From: an uncultured Bacteroidota bacterium
GTDB taxonomy: Bacteria; Bacteroidota; Bacteroidia; 2-12-FULL-35-15
Assembly (NCBI GenBank): GCA_903926385.1
Contig: CAIYIS010000002.1
Coordinates: forward strand, 1 to 64,000
Direction: 5' to 3'
DNA length: 64,000 nucleotides
Below the pieces are notes generated by a model, which saw only the letters and a program-made list of their open reading frames with translations, ran no database searches and had not been told where the DNA came from. Position 1 is the first letter of the stretch. Every line of letters begins with the position of its first letter. The position numbers were made by a program, and so were the translations under genes. Positions 35,863 to 44,113 of the stretch are shown in pieces.

Positions 35863-37641
35863 TTAGAAACAATATTTGTTTTCAGAAATCAATTTAGCAA
35901 CAACCGTTCTGCGAGCTTCTATCGAATTAAATGCATCCACTTTAGTGAAACGCTTTAATCCTGATATCATCATGCGTTGTTCATCTCCTGCAGCAAAATA
36001 ATTGATTGACTCCTTTCCTGATTTATATATTTTATCTGAAGCATCGTTGATATAAACACGCATCATTGCGATTTGTTCCTTGCATGCTTCTTCTCCCCGA
36101 ATGCTTACCAATTTTTCCACGCGAAGCAAGACAGATTCGCTTACATACAATTCAATCATCATATCGGCAACACTCATTAGTACTTCCTGTTCTTTGGCCA
36201 GTTGCTGCATGAGTTTTTGTACTGCAGAACCTGCAACCATCAACACTGCTTTTTTGAAATTACTAACGTATCCTTTTTCTTTTGCAAAAAGAGTGTCTTC
36301 AACACTTTCGAAAGAAGGGATACTCATTAATTCGGCTGCAACTTTTTGTGCAGGACCCATTAAATCAAGTTCACCTTTCATGGCGCGCTTCAACATCATG
36401 TCTACAATTAACATGCGGTTGATTTCGTTGGTGCCTTCAAAAATCCTATTGATACGTGCATCGCGATAGGCCCTGTCCATAGGAGCTTCGGCACTGTATC
36501 CCATTCCACCATATATCTGAACACCTTCGTCCACCACATAATTCAAAGTTTCGGAACCATGAACTTTAACAATAGCTGCTTCTACGGCAAATTGTTCAAA
36601 CCCTTTCAATTTGGCTTTGGCCTCAGGCATTCCTCCTGCAATAAGACCTTTTATAGCATCTTCAATATTCTGACTAGCTCTGTAAATTGCAGCTTCTGCA
36701 GCATAAATACGAGTGGCTTGCTCTGCCATTTTATAACGAATAGCCCCATACTTAGATATTGGTCTTCCGAATTGCTGACGTTCATTCGAATATTCAATGG
36801 CTTTTGTGGTTACCATCTTACTTGCACCAATAGCCGCTCCTGCCAATTTAATACGGCCAAGATTTAAAATATTAACCGCTATCTTAAATCCGTTTTGACG
36901 TTCCGATAAAAGATTTTCGACAGGAACTTTGCAGTCGTTAAAAAACACCTGACGTGTAGAACTGCCCTTGATACCCATTTTATGTTCTTCGGGATTTAAT
37001 GCTATTCCACCAAACGATTTTTCCACAATAAAAGCAGACAAATTAGCATCATCGTCAATCTTGGCAAATACTGTGAAGATATCAGCAAAACCACCGTTTG
37101 TAATCCACATTTTCTGTCCATTCAAAACATAATGTTTCCCATCAGCTGATAAGACTGCTTTTGTTTTACCCGAATTGGCATCTGAACCAGAACCTGGTTC
37201 TGTAAGGCAATAGCAAGCTTTCCATTCTCCGGTAGCCAATTTAGGTATGTACTTCGCTTTCTGTTCAGCATTGCCGTAATACAAGATTGGTAACGTACCA
37301 ATACCAGTATGTGCCGAAATAGCAACAGCAAAGGAATGCCCTGCTCCCAATATTTCGGTGGCTAGCATAGATGTGGTAAAATCTTTTCCAAACCCTCCGT
37401 ATTCTTCAGGAACTGAAATGCCCAATAAACCTAATTCTCCAGCTTTATTTAATAACCCGGGCATAAAACCCTCCTCTTGCGAATCTATTCTGTCGAGGTT
37501 ATGCCAAACATTCTGCTCCAGAAAATCGTGACAGGTTTGAGCTATCATTTGTTGTTCTTCATTCCATTCTTCAGGAATAAAAACATCTTTGGCTTCTGTT
37601 TCTTTAATGAGGAATTCTCCTCCTTTGGTATTTGTGCTCAT
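35863..37641 (-). CDS. acyl-CoA dehydrogenase (FadE-like, long form)
   Basis: FAD-dependent first step of beta-oxidation. Residues about 30-420 are the dehydrogenase core (CYCLTEPGSGSDANSGKT, KMWITNGGFADIFTVFAK, YGGMGYSAEAPMDRAYRDAR) with the catalytic Glu in RIFEGTNEINRM; a helical extension of about 170 residues follows, giving 592 residues, close to the length of Bacillus subtilis FadE. Last beta-oxidation gene of the minus-strand cluster fadN-fadA-creD-fadE; 11 nt after creD. Confidence 0.92.
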   Translation of the reverse strand: MSTNTKGGEFLIKETEAKDVFIPEEWNEEQQMIAQTCHDFLEQNVWHNLDRIDSQEEGFMPGLLNKAGELGLLGISVPEEYGGFGKDFTTSMLATEILGAGHSFAVAISAHTGIGTLPILYYGNAEQKAKYIPKLATGEWKACYCLTEPGSGSDANSGKTKAVLSADGKHYVLNGQKMWITNGGFADIFTVFAKIDDDANLSAFIVEKSFGGIALNPEEHKMGIKGSSTRQVFFNDCKVPVENLLSERQNGFKIAVNILNLGRIKLAGAAIGASKMVTTKAIEYSNERQQFGRPISKYGAIRYKMAEQATRIYAAEAAIYRASQNIEDAIKGLIAGGMPEAKAKLKGFEQFAVEAAIVKVHGSETLNYVVDEGVQIYGGMGYSAEAPMDRAYRDARINRIFEGTNEINRMLIVDMMLKRAMKGELDLMGPAQKVAAELMSIPSFESVEDTLFAKEKGYVSNFKKAVLMVAGSAVQKLMQQLAKEQEVLMSVADMMIELYVSESVLLRVEKLVSIRGEEACKEQIAMMRVYINDASDKIYKSGKESINYFAAGDEQRMMISGLKRFTKVDAFNSIEARRTVVAKLISENKYCF

Positions 37642-37652
37642 AAGTAATTGAA

Positions 37653-38975
37653 TTAATCGTTATAAAATTTAATTTTTCGTGAAAGATGCATGGTAACTAA
37701 TAATACAATAAAAAGACCGATACTACCCATCAGTAGGGCATAATCTTCTAATTGAATAATGACATAAATAAAACCATAAACAATCAAAAGTACAGCAGAT
37801 AGCAGCGCAGTTGTTCGACCATTATTAAACATAAATTTTGAATAATAAGTAATGGCCCCAAGTACAAGAATCATTGAAATGATATAAGAAAGGTTAAACC
37901 CGATGTGTTCGGAAAAAGCCAAAAGCAAAGCATAAAAGATGCAAATGGCGAGTCCCGCTAAGATATACTGAAATGGATGGATACGTGTTTTATTAATAAT
38001 CTCCACAAAAAAGAATCCCATAAAAGTTAATGCAATAATCAGTATTGCATATTTAGCGGCACGAGTTGATTTGAGGTAATGGTCAACAGCAACTAAAAAA
38101 TTAACTCCAAAAGCAGAACTTGCCACATTAAAACTGTTCGAAACCCAATGTTGAGGATAATTTCGGTTCAAATGCAGTACTTTCCATTTGGCATGAAAAC
38201 CTTGGTCAGTAACCTCTCGCGAATCAGGAATAAAATTACCGTCAAAACTTGGAGTAGAATAGGTAGAAGAAAGCTCAACATTATTTTCTTTTCCAAGAGG
38301 AACAAAGTACAACATCTTGCTTCCATTTAAATTCAAATCAAAAGAATAGTTTATCAATTTAGATGAATCATTAAGATTGATTTTAGTACTCACTCCGGAG
38401 GCTACAATGTCGGCATTTGCTATGCCGGGATTCAAATTGTACTTGGTGTCATTCAATTTCAATTCTATGTTTTCATTAATACCTTTCATATCTGAAATGC
38501 CAATTTCTACATAGGCTTCATCCCAAAGTAAGTCTTTATCGGGGATGTTTAATTCTTCAGGTTTGGGTAAATTAAAAGTGCCGCTAAAATTTAATTTTGA
38601 TGAATACACCACCACTTCATATATACCTCTGTGGCGTTTTTCAGTTGCGGCACTTCCGTTAATATTGAGTTTTTCAGGAAGGAAATGTGCATATTCTGTT
38701 ACCGTAACCAAATTATTTTTGTCATCCTTTACCAAAGTAGTGTAGGGGATAGTTATTACCGGACCTGTTATCGTTTGTTCGAGTCCCCATTTAGATGCGA
38801 CTTCTGTTACAGCATTCTCACTGGTGTATTGCCTTTCTCTGATCACGTTTTCAATCATAAAAGCAGGAATCAGCAATAATAAGATGATGATTCCTATTGA
38901 AAACAATTTAACAGTAATAGAGTTTCTTAACCAATAGTTAAGTTTTTCAAAAAAGGATTTTTCTGAGTCAGCCAT
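37653..38975 (-). CDS. creD: CreD-family inner-membrane protein
   Basis: A 440-residue protein with an N-terminal helix (SITVKLFSIGIIILLLLIPAF), a large extracytoplasmic beta-rich domain (about 50-305, GPVITIPYTTL near its start) and five C-terminal helices (about 310-435). This matches CreD, linked in gamma-proteobacteria to envelope stress and beta-lactam response, though its activity is unknown. It sits between fadA and fadE genes with short gaps (16 and 11 nt), an odd neighbour in a beta-oxidation operon. Confidence 0.85.
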   Translation of the reverse strand: MADSEKSFFEKLNYWLRNSITVKLFSIGIIILLLLIPAFMIENVIRERQYTSENAVTEVASKWGLEQTITGPVITIPYTTLVKDDKNNLVTVTEYAHFLPEKLNINGSAATEKRHRGIYEVVVYSSKLNFSGTFNLPKPEELNIPDKDLLWDEAYVEIGISDMKGINENIELKLNDTKYNLNPGIANADIVASGVSTKINLNDSSKLINYSFDLNLNGSKMLYFVPLGKENNVELSSTYSTPSFDGNFIPDSREVTDQGFHAKWKVLHLNRNYPQHWVSNSFNVASSAFGVNFLVAVDHYLKSTRAAKYAILIIALTFMGFFFVEIINKTRIHPFQYILAGLAICIFYALLLAFSEHIGFNLSYIISMILVLGAITYYSKFMFNNGRTTALLSAVLLIVYGFIYVIIQLEDYALLMGSIGLFIVLLVTMHLSRKIKFYND

Positions 38976-38991
38976 TTAATAGGATTTGAAA

Positions 38992-40170
38992 TTAATTCAA
39001 CATTTCGAACACGCCTGCAGCACCTTGTCCGGTGCCCACACACATACTTACTATTCCGTATTTTTTATTTCTTCTCTTCAATTCATTAAATAACTGAACA
39101 GAAAGTTTCCCTCCCGTACAACCTAGTGGATGCCCCAATGCAATGGCTCCTCCATTTACATTTACGAGTTCCGGATTCAAGTTGAGTTCGCGGCAAACTG
39201 CAAGCGACTGCGAAGCAAAAGCCTCGTTTAATTCAATTAAATCAATTTGATTTAAACTAAGTCCCGCAAGTTTCAGCGCCTTTGGAATAGCTGCTACCGG
39301 ACCAATACCCATGATTCGAGGAGGAACACCTGCGGCAGCATAACTTACCATGCGAGCAATGGGTTTCAGATTATGACTATTCATAAACTTTTCCGAAACC
39401 ACCATTACAAAGGCTGCTCCATCGCTTGTTTGAGAAGAATTACCGGCAGTTACACTTCCTTTCGCATCAAACACAGGTTTTAATTTTGATAATGCATCTA
39501 ATGTGGTATCTGCTCTTGGACCTTCGTCTGTTTCGACAATGAATTCGCGTGTCTTCCGTTTTTCATTTTCGTCAACATAAGTTTCAGTAACCTTTATGGG
39601 AACAATTTCATTTTTAAATTTGCCTTCTTGAATGGCCTTAATGGCTTTTTGATGGGAGTTGAAAGAAAAGACATCTTGGTCTTCTCGACTTATTTTGTAT
39701 TCCTTGGCAACAGCTTCGGCAGTTAGTCCCATTCCCCAGTAGTGTTCGGGATGAGCTAAAGCCACTCCTGCATGAGGCACTATTCGCCAGCCACCCATCG
39801 GAATCAAGCTCATACTTTCTGCACCTCCTGCAATGATGCAGTCTGCCATACCTGCATGAATTTTAGCGGAAGCGATGGAAATAGTTTCCAAACCTGAAGC
39901 ACAATATCTATTTACAGTTACCCCCGAAACTTTATCAGTATTGAGTGCCATAAGGGAAATAAGTCGCCCCATGTTTAAACCTTGCTCGGCTTCAGGCATT
40001 GCATTGCCCACTATCACATCGTCTACTTCCTCATGGGCAACGTTTGGAACAGAAGCCATCAAATGCTTAATAACATCTGCTGACAAATCATCAGGACGTG
40101 TAAATCGAAATCCTCCTTTGTTGGCTTTACCAACTGCTGTGCGAAAACCAGCTACTATATATGCGTTCAT
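38992..40170 (-). CDS. fadA: acetyl-CoA C-acyltransferase (3-ketoacyl-CoA thiolase)
   Basis: Thiolytic last step of beta-oxidation. Nucleophile Cys90 in [12 protein letters not shown], His in [18 protein letters not shown] and second Cys in [16 protein letters not shown]. The 392-residue length and [15 protein letters not shown] motif are normal. Lies downstream of the FadN-like gene with a four-helix-bundle gene in between. Confidence 0.94.
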   Translation of the reverse strand: MNAYIVAGFRTAVGKANKGGFRFTRPDDLSADVIKHLMASVPNVAHEEVDDVIVGNAMPEAEQGLNMGRLISLMALNTDKVSGVTVNRYCASGLETISIASAKIHAGMADCIIAGGAESMSLIPMGGWRIVPHAGVALAHPEHYWGMGLTAEAVAKEYKISREDQDVFSFNSHQKAIKAIQEGKFKNEIVPIKVTETYVDENEKRKTREFIVETDEGPRADTTLDALSKLKPVFDAKGSVTAGNSSQTSDGAAFVMVVSEKFMNSHNLKPIARMVSYAAAGVPPRIMGIGPVAAIPKALKLAGLSLNQIDLIELNEAFASQSLAVCRELNLNPELVNVNGGAIALGHPLGCTGGKLSVQLFNELKRRNKKYGIVSMCVGTGQGAAGVFEMLN

Positions 40171-40177
40171 TTTTATT

Positions 40178-40259
40178 AGATTTGAGATGTGAGATGTGAG
40201 ATGTGAGACCTAGGACGCGAGCGCATCTCAAATCTCAAATCTTATATCTCATATCTTAG
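40178..40259. repeat. heptamer repeats downstream of the four-helix-bundle gene
   Basis: Three GAGATGT heptamers (40184-40204) face five heptamers of the ATCTCAA type (40225-40259: ATCTCAA, ATCTCAA, ATCTTAT, ATCTCAT, ATCTTAG). The outer parts form an inverted repeat, AGATTTGAGATG (40178-40189) with CATCTCAAATCT (40224-40235). The last heptamers overlap the 3' end of the gene, including its stop. Confidence 0.8.
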
Positions 40260-40608
40260 TTTGAATAGTTTTTTGAAATGTATAATTCATTTTTTGTATT
40301 TCTTCAATCTGTTTTAAAAGTGACTCAAGTAAATCATTTGAAAGAAAAGTTAGTTTATTTGAAATAATCAGTTGTGTTTGTAATTCATATGATGAACCAT
40401 TTGCTATTCCTAAGAAATGAAGAAATTCTTTGTTTGAGTTTCGACCTGCACCTTCAGAAATATTGGATGAAATAGAAACAACACACCTTCTGATTTGTGA
40501 TGTCAAACCATAAACTTCTTCTTTTGGAAAATTGGAAGTCGCCTTGTAAACATCAACAGACAGAGCAATTGCTTTATTCCAAATTTTCAATTCCTTCAAG
40601 TTATGCAT
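40249..40608 (-). CDS. four-helix-bundle protein of the S23 / 23S rRNA intervening-sequence family
   Basis: A 119-residue protein with the family signatures LKIWNKAIALSVDVY, FPKEEVYGLTSQIRRCVVSI and SNISEGAGRNSNKEFLHFL; helices three and four follow. Members occur in intervening sequences of 23S rRNA and as stand-alone genes in Bacteroidota; the fold forms a pentameric basic ring and related proteins bind nucleic acid. Here it lies between fadN and fadA and is bracketed by heptamer repeats, which suggests it was inserted into the operon as a unit. Confidence 0.88.
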   Translation of the reverse strand: MHNLKELKIWNKAIALSVDVYKATSNFPKEEVYGLTSQIRRCVVSISSNISEGAGRNSNKEFLHFLGIANGSSYELQTQLIISNKLTFLSNDLLESLLKQIEEIQKMNYTFQKTIQTKI

Positions 40609-40687
40609 TTTTATTCTTCCTTTAAAATAGCTTTACTCAATTATTTTTTAAAATAGTATTTGTTTTAATCCTACCTCAACTTCTCTC

Positions 40688-40722
40688 ATCTCATATCTCA
40701 ATACTCACATCTCAATACTAAG
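40688..40722. repeat. heptamer repeats upstream of the four-helix-bundle gene
   Basis: Five heptamers in a row: ATCTCAT, ATCTCAA, TACTCAC, ATCTCAA, TACTAAG. They have the same orientation and the same count as the block at 40225-40259 on the other side of the gene, and end 3 bp from the fadN stop codon (40726-40728). Confidence 0.8.
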
Positions 40723-40725
40723 AAA

Positions 40726-43104
40726 CTAATTTCTTAAAATTTTACCTCCACTGATAATACTCTGTAATCTCTCCAGTGTCTTTCTTTCTCCACAAAGAGA
40801 TAAAAATGCTTCCCTTTCCAAATCCAGCAAGTATTGTTCGCTTACTAAAGCCGGTGCGGATAAATCACCTCCGCATAAAACCCATGCAAGTTTTTGTGAA
40901 ATCTTTGCATCATGTTCGCTGATGTAATTTCCGCTCAACATGGAGTTAGCTCCCAGATATGCTAATCCTAATGCTTGTTTGCCGAGCACACGAATATCTT
41001 TTCTGTATATAGGTTTAGTATATCCTTCTTTTGCAAGTTCAATACACTCTGCTTTTGCTTCTGCCAACACACGGTTGCGCGACACAACCACAATATCGCG
41101 TCCTTTTCGAAGATATCCTAAGTCGAATGCTTCGTAAGCTGAAGTAGAAACCTTAGCTTGCCCAATAGTAAGGAAACGATCTCTGAAACTATTCAATTCT
41201 ATGTCGCCTTCTTTTAGTTCATCCGAAAGTCGCACAGCAAACTCTTTGCTGCCACCTCCTCCCGGAATTAGCCCTACACCAAACTCAACAAGTCCCATGT
41301 AGGTTTCGGCATGTGCCACTACTTTATCAGAATGCATACTCATCTCGCAAGCTCCGCCCAACGCCATATTATGAGGTGCTACCACAACAGGAATGGAAGA
41401 GTAACGCACTCGCATCATTGCATTCTGAAAAGTTTTGATTGCAAAATTAAGGTCTTCAAATTCTCGCTCCACAGCCATCATGAATATCATACCTACATTA
41501 GCTCCCGCACTGAAATTAGCTCCTTCGTTAGATATAACAAGTCCTCTGAAATCTTTTTCGGCAATATCTATCGCTTTATTTATTCCTTCTATTACTTCAC
41601 CTCCTATGGAATTCATTTTCGTATTCCATTCCAGATTCACTATTCCATCACCAATATCGGTAACCGTTGCACCTGAGTTTTTCCAAACTATTTTATTTCC
41701 TCTGATGTTATCAAGCAAAATAAATGATTCGGTACCCGGTATGGTTTTATAAGATTTAGAAGGAATATCGTAATATTTTCGGTTGCCATTTTCGGTTTTA
41801 TAAAAAGCAGTTGCACCTCCTGCAAGCATATCGTAAATCCATTGAGCAGGTTTAATGCCTGCTGCTTCCATTGCTTTCAGGGTTTCGACAACACCTAAAG
41901 CATCCCATGCTTCGAAAGGACCCAATTCCCAACCGAATCCGGCATTCATGGCGGCATCTATCTTATAAAGCTCATCCGTTATTTCTGGAATACGATTACT
42001 TACATAAGCAAATAAACCAAAGAACGAAGCACGATAAAACTCACCCGCTTTATCTTTTCCTGCCATCAACACTTTCATACGGTCTCTCAGGCTATCAATA
42101 GTTTTGGTCATTTCGAGTGTAGCAAACTTTGCTTTTACTCCAAGCTTGTATTCTAATGTTTTTAAATCGAGCGAATGGATTTCAGATTTTCCACCTTCGC
42201 CTTTTACTTTCTTAAAGAAACCCTGTTCTGTTTTACTTCCAAGCCATTTGTTTTCGGCCATCTTTGCAACATAGCCCGGAATCTTAAACGATTCAATCGC
42301 TTCATCATTGGGGCAACTCTGAGCTACTCCGTTTGCCACATGAATCAACGTATCCAATCCTACCACATCGCAAGTGCGGAAGGTTGCAGATTTAGGGCGA
42401 CCCAAAACCGGCCCTGTAAGTTTATCCACCTCATCAATGGTCAATCCCATTTTTTCTACCAAATGAAATAAACTCATAATACCGTACACACCAATTCTAT
42501 TGGCAATAAAAGCCGGAGTGTCTTTACACAATACTGTGGTTTTTCCAAGATAAAGCTCACCATAGTTCATTAAAAAATCAATTACCCCGGGAGATGTTTT
42601 TGGTGTTGGAATTATTTCAAGCAGGCGTAAATATCGGGGAGGATTAAAAAAGTGAGAACCGCAAAAGTGTTTCTGAAAATCTTCGCTTCTCCCTTCATTC
42701 ATCAGATGAATCGGGATACCCGATGTGTTGGATGTAATCAATGTTCCCGGTTTGCGGAATTGTTCCACCTTGTCGAACACTTGTTTTTTAATATCCAAAC
42801 GTTCTATCACCACCTCTATTATCCAATCGCAGGTGGCAATGTCTTTCATGTTGTCATCAAAGTTGCCGGTAGTAATTCGTTTAGCAAACGATTTGCGGTA
42901 GATGGGCGAAGGGTTTGATTTGAGGGCAAACGCCAATGCATCGTCTACAATTTTATTTCTCGATTTGCGGTCGGCACCTGCGTCTTTTGGAACAATATCC
43001 AGCAATATTACTTCCACACCTATGTTGGCAAAATGGCAGGCAATGCGGCTTCCCATTACACCCGAACCAAGCACCGCCACTTTTTTTATGCTTCTGTTAC
43101 TCAT
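40726..43104 (-). CDS. fadN: bifunctional 3-hydroxyacyl-CoA dehydrogenase / enoyl-CoA hydratase (FadN-like)
   Basis: A 792-residue enzyme with the dehydrogenase part first: Rossmann motif VAVLGSGVMGSRIACHFANI (about 9-28), then SNTSGIPIHLMNEG and HFFNPPRYLRLLEIIPTPKT. The enoyl-CoA hydratase part follows (about 480-700; SNEGANFSAGANVG, GVGLIPGGGGSKEF). The order dehydrogenase-hydratase and the length match B. subtilis FadN rather than E. coli FadB. Leads the operon fadN, four-helix-bundle gene, fadA, creD, fadE. A TACTTTTG promoter element lies 69 nt upstream. Confidence 0.92.
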   Translation of the reverse strand: MSNRSIKKVAVLGSGVMGSRIACHFANIGVEVILLDIVPKDAGADRKSRNKIVDDALAFALKSNPSPIYRKSFAKRITTGNFDDNMKDIATCDWIIEVVIERLDIKKQVFDKVEQFRKPGTLITSNTSGIPIHLMNEGRSEDFQKHFCGSHFFNPPRYLRLLEIIPTPKTSPGVIDFLMNYGELYLGKTTVLCKDTPAFIANRIGVYGIMSLFHLVEKMGLTIDEVDKLTGPVLGRPKSATFRTCDVVGLDTLIHVANGVAQSCPNDEAIESFKIPGYVAKMAENKWLGSKTEQGFFKKVKGEGGKSEIHSLDLKTLEYKLGVKAKFATLEMTKTIDSLRDRMKVLMAGKDKAGEFYRASFFGLFAYVSNRIPEITDELYKIDAAMNAGFGWELGPFEAWDALGVVETLKAMEAAGIKPAQWIYDMLAGGATAFYKTENGNRKYYDIPSKSYKTIPGTESFILLDNIRGNKIVWKNSGATVTDIGDGIVNLEWNTKMNSIGGEVIEGINKAIDIAEKDFRGLVISNEGANFSAGANVGMIFMMAVEREFEDLNFAIKTFQNAMMRVRYSSIPVVVAPHNMALGGACEMSMHSDKVVAHAETYMGLVEFGVGLIPGGGGSKEFAVRLSDELKEGDIELNSFRDRFLTIGQAKVSTSAYEAFDLGYLRKGRDIVVVSRNRVLAEAKAECIELAKEGYTKPIYRKDIRVLGKQALGLAYLGANSMLSGNYISEHDAKISQKLAWVLCGGDLSAPALVSEQYLLDLEREAFLSLCGERKTLERLQSIISGGKILRN

Positions 43105-43173
43105 TATTCAGTTATTTAAAATTCATTTTACGAATGCTTGTAGTAGTTCTTGTTTTTCGTTGATTCGTTTGCT

Positions 43174-43181
43174 CAAAAGTA
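43174..43181 (-). promoter_or_regulatory. -7 promoter element (TACTTTTG) of the fad operon
   Basis: Exact TAnnTTTG match on the minus strand in the 184-bp gap between the gene ending at 43289 and fadN. A TTG on the same strand (43198-43200) lies 16 nt upstream and could be the -33 box. Confidence 0.55.
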
Positions 43182-43288
43182 ATAATTAATTCAAATGCAA
43201 ATGGGCAAATAAAGATTAATCTTTTGACAAAAAAGAAGAGATTTTCTTGCTTTACTGAAGCTGACAGGTTGGGGTATTCAGCAAAAAA

Positions 43289-43999
43289 TTACTTAGTAAT
43301 TACAAACTTATCGTTTTGCAAAGTGAGAAGTAACCAAGGACGTTGTATTCTAACCAAGTTGAGCCTAGTTAGCGGTTCGCCTTTTTTACCTACAATTTCT
43401 TCATCAAATATTTCGGGCTGAACCTTAATTTGAAGCTCATCTCCTGTCTTGGAAAATTCAACCAATGGATGGGGAATTATATAATTGGGATCAACATCCT
43501 GACGTTTGCAATAAGTTGAATCGAAAAACATTTTTATAGGTACTAAATCGTTTAATGGCTGAGCTCCCGACACCTTTCCTTTTTCAAAATAATAAAATTT
43601 AACGGTTTGATTCTTCCAGTCTTCCTTATAACTACCGGAAACCGCAATTAACGATCTTCCATCCGTAAGCGACCAAACCTTTAAGTCCATATTCAAATCA
43701 TTATTGGTACAGGAAAGTAATCGGTTGGTTTCGTTTTCGAATATAATATGAAAGCGGGGGTCGGATTTTGCAAACGACATTTTACGAGTGTCGAAGTTAC
43801 TTACCATCAAGGTACGTTCTCTCAATGGAAAAGAATCTTTTTCGGCAAAATTTAATTCGTGAATAGTTGTAAAAACTGAATCGGGAAGGGCTAGGAAAAA
43901 ATCGATTACGGTTTGGGGTTGTTGAGCCTCCGAAACAAAAGATAAAAAAAGAAAACAAGAGAAAACGAATAACCTATGTACAGTTTGTTTCATACTCAA
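43289..43999 (-). CDS. secreted protein of unknown function
   Basis: A 236-residue protein with an N-terminal signal peptide (about 1-25, FCFLFLSFVSEAQ-like end) and a mature beta-rich domain with no membrane segments. It resembles small Bacteroidota periplasmic proteins that begin with a helix of the type TVIDFFLALPDSVFTTI, but I cannot name the family reliably. Single gene; upstream gap of 114 nt to the S74 fibre gene, which is transcribed in the same direction. Confidence 0.6.
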   Translation of the reverse strand: MSMKQTVHRLFVFSCFLFLSFVSEAQQPQTVIDFFLALPDSVFTTIHELNFAEKDSFPLRERTLMVSNFDTRKMSFAKSDPRFHIIFENETNRLLSCTNNDLNMDLKVWSLTDGRSLIAVSGSYKEDWKNQTVKFYYFEKGKVSGAQPLNDLVPIKMFFDSTYCKRQDVDPNYIIPHPLVEFSKTGDELQIKVQPEIFDEEIVGKKGEPLTRLNLVRIQRPWLLLTLQNDKFVITK

Positions 44000-44113
44000 A
44001 TTTTATTTTATTAAAATGATTCGGCAAATGTAATTAATTAATTGAAATTTACAAATTTTAACAAAAAACTATTTACACCAATTCTTCCTTTAAAACAAGA
44101 AATATAAATCGTA

